DNA of 64,000 nucleotides from Adiantum capillus-veneris (GCA_014529385.2 CM043962.1:53711905-53775904); one strand, 5' to 3'; numbered from the stretch's first letter, positions 10,277-22,238 are shown. A program made the numbers and translations. Notes: generated from the sequence alone by a model not told the origin.

Positions 10277-11374
10277 TTAAGTTTTTGGCTTACTCTCGCC
10301 TTCATATCGTGAATAGAGTGGTGGTTCTTGTAGATCTCTTAGCCCTCGTGGGGCTGGAAAACCATCTCTGTTTCGGTCTTGTTCTAATGACACACTTTGT
10401 TGAAGCCATGCCTCCAATGATGGCTGGGTTGCTTGTTGGTTTTGGTAATGGAACGTCTGTTGTCGGTTAGAATATGATGTTGTCTCGTACTCTTTTGAAA
10501 ATGGATTTGTTGACTTGCTAGGGGTATAGGTGGACCTTGGTACTTCTTTAGGGGCATATGTTGATGTTTCTAGAACTGTTGCCTTTTCTACCTCCTCTGG
10601 GAGAATTCGTTTGTATTCTTGCCCGTACCTGTCAACAAAAATGATATCCTTCCCCATAGAAATTTCATAAGAGAATAAGTAAAGAACAATGTCTTTTCTT
10701 AATTCATTTGGGTAGGGTTCTTTGTATCGAGAATAAGAGACTACTCCCTCTCTCTCATGCTTGTAAATTCCCACATTCTCATTATAGGTAGAGACCTTGG
10801 TTGTTTTTTTATCATACATAAAAAGAGCTCCAGGTCGATCAATCTTTGGAGACGGCTCTTGAGCCTCTGAGACCATTTTTCCTTTTGCCATATTATCTCC
10901 ATATTTGTTGTAATCCTCAGGGTTACTAACTATCAGATAGTGGTTCCCCTTTTTGTCTCAAAATCTATATCCATCATCATAGACTCGAATTATCTCCAGT
11001 CTCTGAGAAGGTCTTTCCTCTATACAAATACACTTGCATCTTCGATAGTCAAAATAAACTAGGGCTCCCCTAGAGTTTGTTCCTTCTAAGAAGATTATAG
11101 TGAACTTGGCATCGTTCAAAGGGTTTTGGGAGGTAATTCCTCCTAGCATTGGTCCTTCACCGGAGAAACTTCCTGGTTTTTGACTACCCATCATGAAGGA
11201 GGACTTATCTGATGAAGTGTTAGTATCACTACCCTCCTCAATGATCGGTGCTAATGGATCTAGCCTTGCCTGAGTTACACTCTCCTCAGTGGACACTAAG
11301 CTACCTTGATCACCTGCCACTTTTTGGTCTCTAGGAACGTGTCTTCTTGATCTTAAATTCATCAAACTTAGCAA
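10277..11374 (-). pseudogene. Element A gag N-terminal ORFs
   Basis: Two open frames (11374-10958, 138 aa; 10891-10277, 204 aa) precede the gag core. The first has RRHVPRDQKVAG and a Gly/Ser-rich middle; the second is Lys/Glu-rich with SYSRYKEPYPNELRKDIVLY. No domain was recognised. Position between leader and capsid core supports an N-terminal Gag extension, or a separate pre-gag ORF as some Tat elements have. The intervening 10957-10892 and 10276-10073 carry stops. Confidence 0.5.
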
Positions 11375-13169
11375 TGAAATTTATCACAAATCCAACCACT
11401 CACCTGGCAAGGGATCAGTTTCCGCACAACTTCTTGCCTTGCGGCTGAATATACCTTTATATAAGCGTTTAATTTTGGCAATCGAATCAAAACATCTAAC
11501 CGCTAGAGGTGGTCTTAGTAATGATTGGTATAACTGAAGAGTTAACCTCAACCACTACTGTACTCTATACACTTCGGATGTTCTTGATTAGGTCTGCTAA
11601 TCTGGAACCATACACTACCCAAGTGTTTATCAGTCTAGAGGGAAAGTCTTAATTCCGTCTTTGCTCCGTCAAAAGGTCAAACAATGTCCAATTTCACTTC
11701 TGAAAGAATTTATGGAACTCTTAAGTCAATTAGAACATCACTCTATGTCCACGGTCAAATTTTGACTTCAATATCATGCCTTAGACATACTACGTGTAGC
11801 ATGTCTAACTGCTCAAAATTTCTCCAACTTCAAACCACAAACTCCTCTTAAGGTGCTGATCACTCTGGTATGCTCACAATTGGATTTGAAGTGCTAAATC
11901 ATTGTGAACACATCCTACGCGTAGGGTGTCTAAGTGCTCTGTTTGACTCCAAACTTGAGCCACAGGTTCCCCTTGATGTCAGCAACTCAATGCTATGCTT
12001 AGATTTTAGTTTGGATTTCAAAAGACCCCAAATTTAGTTATTCTAGCCTTTTTCAATCAAAAATGCTAAATTCTGCTTAAAACCCAATTTTCTCACCCAA
12101 TTGAGATGAAATCTTTCTCATGCACTCAATAAATCATGTCGATCATGCTCATGAAGACATCTTATGGGTTTTAGTCTCAAAAAATTTTCCTTGGGCCCAA
12201 TTTGGGTAAGATGTCTTGCAATTTCCGTCTTTTGGCCTTATCCTGTCAAGATATGGTCAAGTTCCCCTTTCCAAGTGAATATAGGGTAATTGCTACCTTT
12301 TAAACACACTGGTCAACTCAGATTTTCAAAATTCTCACCAGAACACCCTGGAGATATCCTATGTGTAGGATGTCTACTGCTCCTTTTCTCAGACTAAAGT
12401 GCTACTTTGCCTTCCCTATGCTCTCAGAAAGTGTCAATATGTCTTACAAGTGCAAAAAAATGCAAATTTCTCTCAATTTAAACCTTTTCTGAACTTTTAC
12501 GTTTTTTGAGTCCTTTTAGCTTTTGGGCAATCCAATAAGGGAAAAACATTCAATTCTATATGTTACTAGGGTGAAACCCACCCTCTGAACACACAAGTGA
12601 CCTCAGTTTCCCCAAATTCCTTGCCAAAAACCCCCTGGAGACATGCTACGTGTAGGATGTATATTGTCTTAAAATTTAAATTTTTTCTAACAGAAGTACT
12701 CCCTATGCTCTGTAGCTCTCTCAGAATTACTCACAGAAACTTTTAATCTTCAATTTAGCTTCTAAACACTCTTTTCCGTCTTTTACAGCTCTTTGATGAG
12801 CCTAACAGCAAATATAACATGCATGAAGTGCTCCAGATCATAAATCATGATGTCCTACTTACCCTACTCCTACTCATCATGTGAGATGGTGATTTTGGTG
12901 TCTCGGTTGCTTCCTAGCCTCCCCGGACTCTGAAGCTATCCTTTCACCGCCTCTACCACTCCAACTCATACTCTCTACACCACAGCTTAACTAGTACCTA
13001 AAACTACCTAAGTCGAAGGATCTAGGCCAGACACTCGCTCCCTAGACTCCTCCTAAGACCTAGAGAGTCCCTCACCCTCTGATCCTATCTAAATGTACAA
13101 TAAGACTCTGGCAAGCCAGAGAATCCCTATCCTCAAGGACTAGTCTCAGTCACCTACCTAGGGTTTTCG
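11375..13169 (-). other. Element A 5' leader with palindromes
   Basis: About 1.8 kb lies between primer site and the first gag ORF with no convincing coding frame. It contains palindromes of the same family as those at 91-967, centred near 11794.5, 11919.5, 12363.5 and 12650.5. The last two are 287 bp apart, and the first and third are 569 bp (two periods) apart, so it is an eroded copy of the same ~286-bp array. A half-palindrome (cgtaggatgtct) recurs at about 13540 in the LTR side. Confidence 0.6.
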
Positions 13170-13187
13170 TCCCCGGCAACGGTGCTA
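13170..13187 (-). promoter_or_regulatory. Primer binding site of element A (tRNA-Asp type)
   Basis: The minus strand reads TAGCACCGTTGCCGGGGA, matching the complement of the plant tRNA-Asp 3' end at 16 of 18 positions as known for Athila-like elements. It lies one base inside the LTR terminus, which ends in CA at 13189. Confidence 0.75.
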
Positions 13188-13188
13188 A

Positions 13189-14100
13189 TGTTGGCAGATA
13201 TGCCGCGACGGACGTCAGCACAGCGAGAACTCACCTAACAAGATTTGTTAGCTAAGGACGAAGCTTGACCCGCAGGCACGTGGAAGCAAGCATAGGGTGT
13301 CAACCTACACTCGACCGACTATTGACTACTTCCTAGAGAGGTCTCTACCCAATGTCTAAGTTACAGCCTTCAAGAGTACACAAGCGGAGATTTCCTACAA
13401 CGCTTTCAAGAGCCAAATAACCATCAAACGTTCTCGAAACGCTATGGAGCTTGAAGAAAATCCTATTAACACCAATAGGTCGCTCTCCCTAAGGTCCGTG
13501 ACCCAAAACCCCAACCCTAAACACCCGGTGCAGAATCACGTAGGATGTCTGGTCAAAATTTACAAGTCAACGTTTTGTAAAAACTAAAGTGCCTAATGTG
13601 TAGCTCTACTCATTGCAAACTCGTGGATATGATGAAATGCAAAAACGGACAACGTATGCTCACCAAATCACCAGATATAGCTCGTGGGTCGATCTTGCAA
13701 AACCGGATCGTACACCTACAATGTAGGTGTTGGCGCTCAGCTCTCTTTGGGGGCAACACGCTGCACTTCTCCGCACTTGATTCCGACCACCAGTGTGCGC
13801 GTAGCGTCAAGATAAAATCTCATTCTCTCTCGTACACAGAGCACGCTCAACTCACGCAGACAAAACTTATAAAAATGAAAAAAGGTTTTTGCATTAAGGT
13901 CAAAAGTGGTATAAATACCTTACAATCTCAAACCCTAATGTTCCAATTTAACCATTTACTAAGTCTAAATGTCAAAAATGGGATACAATTTGGAATCTTC
14001 TGCCATCCCCCATTATTTACAAAGGTGAAATGATGGTTTCTTCTCAATTAAGGAATGATTACAAAGGAAATTAGTATCCCGCTGGGCAATCATCCTCCGT
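13189..14100 (-). repeat. Element A 5' LTR (right limit uncertain)
   Basis: On the plus strand the LTR opens with TGTTGGCAGATATG directly beside the primer site. The interior holds a perfect 9-bp-arm palindrome with a one-base centre (ACACCTACA-A-TGTAGGTGT) at 13712-13730. The far edge is not defined; it must lie before about 14300, where gag-like sequence of element B begins. No protein was recognised; the ORFs on both strands at 13596-14033 are probably chance. Confidence 0.5.
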
Positions 14101-16262
14101 TGGGTGTGTCCAGCCGCTAACATATACTTTATCTCGATTGCACACACTTCAAGATACCTCGTACATTTGTTTCTACTGGTGATTGTCGTATGTTTCGGTT
14201 TGTCAATAGCTTTGGTTCATCCTTTTTTATCACTTCTTTGGCATGGTTGGCCATCCTCATCCGCACATTGGACTTGGCCATAGCTTCGATGCAAATATCC
14301 TTCATACAAGCTTTTATTATAATATAAACCTATGACCCACCATCAATTTAAGGCTAGAACTACATTTTCTTCTTAGTCAAAAAATCAACAATTTGAAGCA
14401 TATCCATCGGACTCCCTACCTTTAGAGATAGATTCTATACTACATGAACATCACCCCTAGCCCATGGAAGCCTCATGCTAGCATTAGTAGACCACTATCT
14501 CCTTAACTTGGGATTTAATGCAAGCAATCGACCAAACATAATGTTATCTTTTTTATTCTTGACATCACTTACCAAATCATATTGCAGATAACCCCACAGT
14601 AGCTCAAAATCCGACTGCTTAATCTTGCGATGACACCTTCTATTGCTTGTCTTGGATTCTCTCTACATTCATTCACCTTTTTTTAACCTTTACAAAACTT
14701 GGTTTATTGTTCAATCTTTGTCTCCCTATTGCCTCACACTCTTTCATTTTCCAGAACATCCATCTTGTTTATCCACACCAATAATATTAACCCTGAGAAC
14801 TTCATCATTACCTAGCGGAGATGGTGGTACCATACTTTTAATTGCTTCATTAGGAAGAGGATGGGGTCTAGGAGGGCCTCTTTATTTTCCATGAGATTAT
14901 GTAGGTGATTAACATTTTGACAAATAGAAACATGCCATTTGTGCAAGAATGGTGGGTGTGTAAGAGAGGTGTAAGAGTGATCAAAGGATGTGCTTTCCCC
15001 CCAAAAAAGTGGATGGACAACTTTATGCTTTTTGGCCTTTCATAACTCCTACATATGATCTCCGATTTGAGCGGAGATTATAGATCTGTAATCTACATGA
15101 TAAGCTCTTTCCATAGATATGCTACATGATATGGTTTTGCCCGTTAGATTTTAAATTTCATTTTGGGGGGAAACTTTGAAGTCAAATAAACTAGTTGTTT
15201 TGCCTGTTTGAATTCAAATGTTTTCCTTTGATTGCTTTCTTAATACTAAAGGTTTAACTCCCTTAAACTGCCAAAATAAAGAGGCCCTCCTAGACCCCAT
15301 TCTCTTCCTAATGATTGCTCCCTCTAACCATTAAATTGTTCTTGCCCTCTACCTCGGCCAAATAGCGGGTACATACCTCCTCTTTCCCTTGGTGGATGTA
15401 GGTAGTTTGGAGCATATTGACCTTCTTCCATGGAATTGTAGCATTGGATGAAAAATGGTCTAGATCTACCTCCTCTAGCCCTTGGCTACCCTCTATCCAT
15501 CACACTTAAACAAAGCTCTTGCATCTGCTTGGATAAATATTGAACAGGATGTACACAATGTTGAGGAATAGCTGTCACACCTTGATTCGCTTGATTCTCC
15601 GCTTGGAATTCATCCCTTGGACTCTACAGTGGGCCAAGGGATATTGATTTATACCTCAATGCACCCAATCTTCTTTTTAATTTTCTTGCTCTTTTCTTGA
15701 GAAATTGCGACCACCCTGTTGTAATTCTCTAGACTCCCTAAATCCACTTTCTCTCGCACTTTGGGATACAAACATGCCATGCACTTCTCCAATTTGAAGT
15801 ACTTCCCATTTATAATTGTATAACAGTTGCAAACTTTGCTCGACACTCTTCAAAATGTTTAATAAAAACACCAAAATCTTCAATTACATCTTTCTTTGAA
15901 TACTTAAACCTCGCATTCAAGTCAATAAGTGACAACTCCTTACAAAAATCCTGCAAAAAGCAAGCCTACAGGGCCTATCATGTGTGCCTTGGTTTACCTT
16001 CTAAATCATCGAGCCATACCTTTTCTTTATGCTGCATTAACAAAAAAATTAACTACATCTTAACCTCTTCATTTGACATACGCACAACAACAACATATAC
16101 ATCTCACAATCATCCATCCATTCCTCTAGATTCTCCTTGTCAATGAAGACCGGTTTTTAGCTTTATGCTACCATCACTTCTTTGTTGAAAACACTACCTC
16201 TCTTGATTGAGCCAATGAGAAATTAGATTCTCCTTAGGGGGGGCATCAAAATTTGGAGAGGG
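14100..16262 (-). pseudogene. Element B: gag fragment, minus strand, split by a MITE
   Basis: Reading leftwards from 16262, the fragment has an LTR/leader junction, then gag. At 15846-15649 the ORF contains CLYPKVREKVDLGSLENYN and a Lys-rich end, which lines up with CLYPKVRKNLDYEIPEKYN of element C on the opposite strand near 19510. Further left come YLHPPRERGGMYPLFGRGRG (about 15410-15340), then, beyond the inserted MITE, SPLGNDEVLRVNIIGVDKQD (about 14830-14770), again matching element C. Frameshifts and stops are frequent. No RT or integrase follows before the region fades toward 14100. Confidence 0.65.
14848..15313. mobile_element. MITE with 41-bp terminal inverted repeats
   Basis: The left end 14848-14888 and the right end 15273-15313 are inverted copies matching at 40 of 41 bases, starting CATTAGGAAGAGGATGGGGT. 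The interior has no coding frame. The flanks are attgctt (14841-14847) and attgctc (15314-15320), a probable 7-bp target duplication with one mismatch. It sits inside the gag of element B and so is younger. The CATTAGG...CCTAATG ends are shared with the half-element at 43671-43710. The superfamily is not certain. Confidence 0.85.
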
Positions 16263-16760
16263 GGAATGGGGGAACACACCCAAAAACACACCAGATTGCC
16301 TCTATATAGCTGAAGGTACTCACGACACCCCACTCCTCTAAAAAAACACCTTCACAATGACAAACTTTCCAAAACACAATCCTGTAAAATCACACCCAAA
16401 AATGCACATATACCCTGGAGAATCAACACGTGCATCACTCACACTACTTCTATCATGCACACCACCAACACGCAACACTCCGTTCTCCCTGTGCACCATA
16501 ATAAATGGTCCAAGGGGCACACCCTCCGTTAGGCCCAAATATTAAAGATCAGAAGTAGTAGAGAAGAGAAAGGGGGTGGGTCAATTAAAATTAAGGACTA
16601 ATAAAAGATGTATACAACTGGCTTCTTCGCTTCCTACAGTCATGTCGGGCAAGGAGCCCTTAAAAATGGCAAAAAAGGGAGGGCCTTATAAGGGGGTATC
16701 TATCATTTTTAGCAATATCTTTATCCACCGGGACACTTGTCTAGTGGAAAAAGAGACAGA
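16200..16760 (-). repeat. Element B LTR/leader, inverted partner of 18500-19130
   Basis: The reverse complement of this stretch matches the plus strand at 18500-19130 in order: cccccttataaggccctccctttttt-type sequence, gtgtgccccttggacca, gtgttttttagagga-type sequence, agctatatagaggc, and gtgttcccccattcccctct next to the gag start. Both therefore are LTR/leader sequences of one family, placed head to head. Confidence 0.6.
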
Positions 16761-18499
16761 CATTTGTCTACCTTTCTTCTTGCATGCTCGCATGTCAAGC
16801 CCACTTTATCCGACTTTATGAGTAAACTTGCACTATGGGAAATGTCCCTTTGATTTATGGCAGTGGCACTCGGTGCCATTGCCCCTTGCATGAACACCCG
16901 TTACATGAAGTCACCCCATGTGAGCAACCGCCATTTGAGCACCAGCCAATAACCGTCGCACACTATTAGTGCTACCGTGATGGCCACCAACTTCAAAGTG
17001 CCGCTTCGGGATGCCAAAACTTCTACTTGCACCCTTGATCAACACCCACACATGGCAGGGAATGCATGCACCCAAGCCATGCTTATAGGAGCTCCCTCTA
17101 CCACCCTTTGGATGCCAATGGTAGCGTCCCCACACATTATATATATATCGACTTCTGGAGCTAAATCTCCTTATGTGGGATTTATCCCCCTACCACATGG
17201 CATAACGCTGGTGCAACTAGAATTGATCAAGGCTGGAAGTGGTGCTAAGCATTGATGAAGGTTTTTGTAGGTGCATGGAAAAGTGTTATAGCAGGTGTGG
17301 AGATCCTAGGCATGCAAGGGCCAGAGAAAGTGTATGTCTAAGGTGGTTTTCTAGGCCAAAAAGGCTCCATGATGTGTCAATTGTGATGCCAAGTCCAGGT
17401 GTTTAATTTGTCAAGATAATGCTTTGGAATGTTATTTTCAAGGTGCTCTAGAAGCCGGTCCAAATGCCTCCTCAAATAGAGCCCCAGTATGAAAGTCAAG
17501 GTTGTCCAAAGTTAGAAGTCTTTGCAGATCCCAAACGGATACGGCAATTGGAGACAGATGGCTAGAGTTGGTATGCTTGAATAGATTCAAATTTCTCAAC
17601 TTTCGGGTCATGAAGGTCTTCTCGGATTGTCAATCACAGCCTAGATGGGCAAGTTATGGTGAATTGAAGATTTTTTGGGGGCCTGTTATGGGGCAGCTTG
17701 ATCACATTGATAGACATGCTATTTGGTGAGTTGGAAGGTAGTGGGAATCATGTGGAGTTAGGAGGAGTTGACGGCTCGTGAATCAAAGTCTTGGTAGAGA
17801 AGATATGTCAGTTGAAGTTTGGGGCCATGGACAATGAGAAGGTGCCATGTGTTTTTTTACCCATTTTGGTGGCCTCAATTTGCAGGCTTGGAGGTCTTGT
17901 AATTCTCCAAGCACTGGGCTCGTTGCAGTGCAATGTGACATTTTGGTCGGGTTTTTTGTCTTGCACACTGAATTCGTGAGTAGGGAATGCAGTTCTTTGA
18001 TGTTTTGGGGGGGGAGGGGGGGGGAATTGATTTCTATAAGGTTTTATAGAGATTTTATATTACTTCTCAAAAGGGGAAACCCTTTGGTAGTGCCACATGG
18101 CACACATAGTGGTCCCATATGCTAAGCGGAAATTGAGAGTCATATGGTATACATATGAAGGTGTGCCCCATATGGGCGGGTGCAAGAGGGCAAGAGAGAG
18201 CTCTCTCTGGGCATGGATATGGTGGGTACCTTGAGGCACTGTTATGGTGGCGACACTGGCCAATTTTTGCGGTGTTGGTGGTGATGGCGGGGTGGCAAAA
18301 CAATAATGTGGCATGCCCATAGGAGCTTGGTCCCGCAACCCCATCTGGCCTAATTTTTTGAAGGTGAAGGCCAAGCAAAGACACCCCCCCCCCCCCCCAC
18401 ACACACACACACACACACTTGCAACCTTGCTAGTGCTCGGGGAGGGGAGCTAAGTGCACAAGAAATAGCAGTTGAATAGGGAGCAAGTGAGATTCACCT
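16761..18499. other. Spacer between the two head-to-head gag/LTR copies
   Basis: No protein family recognised. It probably contains the outer parts of the two LTRs. It includes a G-rich run at 18005-18026 and a poly-C plus (AC)n tract at 18383-18418, and the overlapping glycine/cysteine-rich ORFs at 18060-18416 are products of that tract. Confidence 0.4.
18383..18418. repeat. Poly-C / (AC)n simple repeat
   Basis: A run of about 17 C followed by about ten AC units. Confidence 0.95.
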
Positions 18500-19140
18500 T
18501 CCAGAATATTCCCAAAAAAGGTGCCAAGTAGACCAATCAAAATTTTTTTGTCTAATGCAGTAGAAGCCCCCATATAAAAATGCTTTTTTTGTCATTTTAG
18601 GGGCATTTTGAGCCGTTTTGAAGGTGGATAAGTGAGTTTCTGATAGAGGGGTGTGCCTATCAAACCTTTGGTGATATTTTTCATGAGGATTTCCATTGTG
18701 ATGGCTTTGAAAGATTTGCAAGTGTTTTCATGAAGCAATATCAAGCCACTATTTCCTAATTTTGTGTGGTTTGGCCTTCGCCCCTTAGCTTTCTCTTGCT
18801 CTTGTGTTATCCCACTCTACTAACAATGTGGATGTGTGTGCCCCCTGGACTAGCATTTTTTTGTGGAAGAGGGTGAGGTTGAGGGGTTGTGTGCATGTGT
18901 GAGGGTTGAGATAGACTGTGGCAGTGGGTGTGAGTTGTGTTGTGGTCTTGTAGAGTGTGTGAGCATTGGGAAGTGTGCAGATGGTGGTCTACTAGTGAAA
19001 ATTGTGTCTTTTAGAGATGTTTTTTGAGAGGATAGGGGTGTTTTGACACCCCAAAGCTATAGAGAGGCCTTATATTCTGTGTTGGTTGTGTTCCCCCATT
19101 CCCCTCTACATCTTCTAGTTCCCCCACTAAGGAGCACAAT
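18500..19140 (+). repeat. Element C LTR/leader
   Basis: Plus-strand copy of the LTR/leader found inverted at 16200-16760, ending with gttcccccattcccctctac just before the gag start. Divergence between the two is high by eye, so they are old relatives rather than one recent palindrome. Confidence 0.55.
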
Positions 19141-19167
19141 CATTGCTCCGCTGAAGAATCATAGTTT

Positions 19168-20170
19168 TTGGTGTTGGAAATCATGGTGATACAAAACCAT
19201 GGACCGATTTTCATAGGCGAGAAGAATGTTGATGAGTGGATGTTGGATTTTGAGATGTATATGCTATCATTATGTATGCCAAAGAAGGAAATCAAGATGC
19301 AAACTTTTCCTTTTGTGATGCACAAAAAGAATAAATTATGGTACAAAGCTTTCAAAGGCGAGTTAAGGCAAACTTGGTCGCATCTATGATCGCGGTTTTG
19401 CACAACTTTTTCAAGGAGGCATCCCAAGTTGAGATGGATGGGAAGCTTAAGGCACTCAAGAAAGATATAAGTGAAGATTAAAATTTGTTTTTGGATTGTT
19501 TTGAAGCATGTCTTTATCCTAAGGTGAGGAAAAATCTAGATTATGAAATTCCAGAGAAATACAATGGTGCAGTAGAAATTGCATGGTCCACGAGCAAAAA
19601 GATAAAGAATAAAATTAAGCAAGACCTGTTGGCTATGAGATGGTGACTTTTCGCCAACCGTAGAGTCCTCAAGAGGTTGTTCATGAGGAGAACCATGGGA
19701 ATTTAGGTGTATCCATTGTGCTATAGAATTGGGTATGTATGGTGTAGGATTTGTCCGAGAGGATGCATGAATTACGGTCAAGTGTGATGGATAGAGGGAA
19801 CCAAGAGGAGCAAGAGGCAAAGCAAGCCATTGTTGGGTAGGTGTTACAATTGTGGAGAAGAGGGAAACTATTCACCAGATTGCCCTCATTCGCTAAGAGA
19901 GAGAGGATCTATATACCCTCTATTTTGTAGAGGAAGAGGCTAGGGGTAGTTTAATGGCCAAAGAGTGTAGGCAGTCAAGAATTTAGTGCAGCCAACTCCG
20001 CTAGATGGAGGTGAAGTCACAAGGGTGAATATATGTGGGGTGGATAAGTAGGATATTGAGATTTTGGCCAATAAAAGGGCAACATCCAAAAGGAAACAAA
20101 GATCCAGCGGGATATTAGAGCATGCAAAGGCAAAAAGAAAGTGTATTAATGTAGATAGCAACTAGAGACC
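19168..20170 (+). pseudogene. Element C: gag fragment, plus strand
   Basis: The first open piece (19168-19389) encodes IFIGEKNVDEWMLDFEMYM, the beginning of a retrotransposon Gag capsid domain. After a stop, other frames continue with a Gag helix region, EACLYPKVRKNLDY near 19503, a Lys-rich segment, and the CCHC zinc knuckle CYNCGEEGNYSPDCPHS near 19845-19895, followed by RERGSIYPLF. The last recognisable part reads TPLDGGEVTRVNICGVD near 19998-20045. The order is the same as in element B on the other strand. Stops and shifts occur throughout; no protease or RT follows. Confidence 0.7.
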
Positions 20171-20290
20171 AACAAAAGAAGGAGGTATCACAAGATCAAG
20201 TAGGAAAACTTTCAATTAGGACATGGCTACCCCAAAGATGACTTGGAAGTGATGTGAAAAGTCAAAAGGCTAACATTACTTTTGGTCAAT

Positions 20291-21004
20291 TGTTGTTTCA
20301 CACATCTATTCCAGGTTGGCAGCTAGAGTTAATTTAGATCAACTTGAGACTTCAGATCATATGACACTGGAAATGTACTACAAAAATAGAATTGGAAATG
20401 ACAATGAACATTGAAACTGAAGAGAATGCACACTGGAATTGGGAACTGAAACTAGAATTGTATATTCAAAGCAAGAGACAAATACAATGATGAGCTAACT
20501 ATACTCAATGTATGATTAAGACTACAAGAGTGTAATAACTCTAAGATACAAGATACAAGGATTAGGATCCAAGAATACTCATCCTAAAATGGAAGTAGTG
20601 GCCCCAATTTACAGCCTCTTGACTAGGATCTGGCTAATTGTGCATTGTACTAGTTACTATGGTAATTGTTTTTGGAAATTACCAAGTCCAATTGCCATAG
20701 CAAAGCAGTTTTTCTTGCCATCTAAATTCCTTCCCCCTTTTCTTGAATTTCAATGTGTATACCAAATGTTTTTAGCAACCATGAATCAGCTATCCACTAT
20801 CTATCCATTATATATACTTCTTCTTATAATGAGCCTTTTGCTTTGGAGGTTTGCACAGGACTCTGACTGGCTCTTGGACACTTGGTCCAACATTATCCTT
20901 CTAAATAAGTTGATACAAGGCTTCTTATTCCAGTTGATATTTCCTTATTGTCTTCATTTCAAACTCATATAGAGTAGTTGCATTCCAAGTATTGGTATCA
21001 GGGC
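20291..21004 (+). mobile_element. Orphan LTR with tRNA-Met-type primer site
   Basis: TTGGTATCAGGGC at 20992-21004 matches the initiator tRNA-Met primer site of plant retrotransposons (usual TTGGTATCAGAGC) on the plus strand, so an LTR should end just before it. TGTTGTTTCACAC at 20291 is a possible LTR start, giving about 700 bp. No plus-strand gag follows; by 21440 the sequence belongs to minus-strand element D. The 127-aa ORF at 20589-20972 within it has no recognisable motif. Confidence 0.4.
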
Positions 21005-21551
21005 CATACAAGGCTCTTTTGCCTCTAGTTAGGTAAGCATTGACCATCTTATATCAGTATGAATCAGTGTGTATCCATCCTTGAGGCAAAGTTTGGTTGC
21101 ACTTGATTCAAGCTTTGAAGAGTATTTCAATCATTTGTTTGAATTGAGGTTCAGAGGATGCCTTGTTAGACAACTCGTTTTCAGGTATCTTGGATGCCTC
21201 TACTATGAGTTGTAGTAGCTGATTGGTGATTCTTAATCAGCCTACAAATTTGTACTCTCCAATGGCCCATCTTTAGCTTGAAATTTGAAGAGATCCTATC
21301 AGATTGTTAGCCTAGTCCATCTTTAGAGCTTCATCCAAAATTTGGTTCCACGTTGTCTACTCAATTTTTTCTCCTTCATACCAATATTTTAGTTCGTCTA
21401 CTATTTTGATAGAGATTTTCTTGTCAGCTGGTTCTGGATAGGTTGGATACAAAGTAGTAGATTGTTTTCCCCTTCTTACCAACCATGCGTAGAAGACCAG
21501 TGCCCCAATCCTGCTTTGCCTTCATGGCCATCAACCATGGCCTTCCCAAAA
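21005..21551 (-). other. Region downstream of element D protease
   Basis: Directly past the protease the minus strand reads LLGRPWLMAMKAKQDWGTG (about 21560-21500), the closing turn of the protease domain, then degrades into stops. No RT motif could be found before the orphan primer site at 20992. Confidence 0.4.
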
Positions 21552-21965
21552 TCAATGGATAGCCCTCCCCCTAATTGGCATCACAAAAATATATACTTCT
21601 ACCTCAGTGTTGAAGGCTTTTACCTTCACGGCACTTACTACACCCGCACATTTTACTTTTGTGTTGTTTGCCATCTTTGCCTTGCATGGAGAAGGCCGGT
21701 CAACCTCGAGCCCTAGCCGAAGCATCATAGCTTCACTCATCACACAGATTTGTGTGCCACCATCCATGTAGGTGTTTCCAACCCTCTTACCCTTTATGTT
21801 GATGTCGACAACTGGAAGGATGTCAACCGTGTTGCAACCCAAAATTTCTCCGGCTACCTTCGCTTTGGAGCGCCTTGTACTTACCATTTTAGACCATTGC
21901 CACCTTACCTTTGGTGCGAGATGTAGCAATTGTGGCCATGTAATCTTTGGTCCTTGCTCTGCCAC
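21552..21965 (-). pseudogene. Element D aspartic protease
   Basis: A 137-codon frame contains ILPVVDINIKGKRVGNTYMDGGTQICVMSEAMM, split here only for description: the protease strand, then MDGGTQICVMSE. The DGG triplet replaces the usual D-S/T-G, a variant seen in several plant gag-asp protease families. It is followed by LGLEVDRPSPCKAKMAN and VKVKAFNTEVEVYIFVMPI, the expected later strands. RPW turn lies just beyond the ORF end. The start residue is arbitrary within an open frame. Confidence 0.7.
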
Positions 21966-22238
21966 ATCAAATGTGAGATCATAGGGCCTAGAGCTCTCTC
22001 ATAACTAAAAGTTGGTGATGCCTATTTTTTTGTCATGGCCTTGACGGCCTTTTGCTAGTCTCTCCCTTCATGCTTCTCTCATCATCAGATCGTGTAGTTT
22101 TCTCCCTCCTCTCTCTCTTTACAGTCATGGTTTCAAATGGTTCTACAAAGGTTTCCTTCACCTTACCCTTGTCTTTCTCCTTCACTTTGGTTGGATCCAC
22201 TACTACAGCCTTTCCTTTCTCCTCTAAGCTTATGATAC

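Larger units (their letters stand above)
2572..14100 (-). mobile_element. Element A: degraded Tat/Athila-like Ty3/gypsy retrotransposon
   Basis: Reading right to left, the order is LTR end (13189), tRNA-Asp-type primer site (13170-13187), a ~1.8 kb leader, gag (11374-7512), protease (~7500-7130), a charged linker (6910-6197), RT (6276-5000), a truncated RNase H, integrase (4950-4037) and an additional retropepsin-like ORF (4012-2751). The primer site, the RT and integrase phrasing (DFVGPI, YHPQANGQAE, GTTPYNMVSG) and the long leader fit the Athila/Tat branch of Ty3/gypsy. Many frameshifts and stops show it is inactive. The right boundary of the 5' LTR is not clear, so the outer limit is approximate. 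Confidence 0.8.

Noticed and set aside
18060-18416. Two overlapping ORFs with Cys/Val/Gly-rich starts
   Set aside because: Their N-termini come from the poly-C/(AC)n repeat and the rest has no motif.
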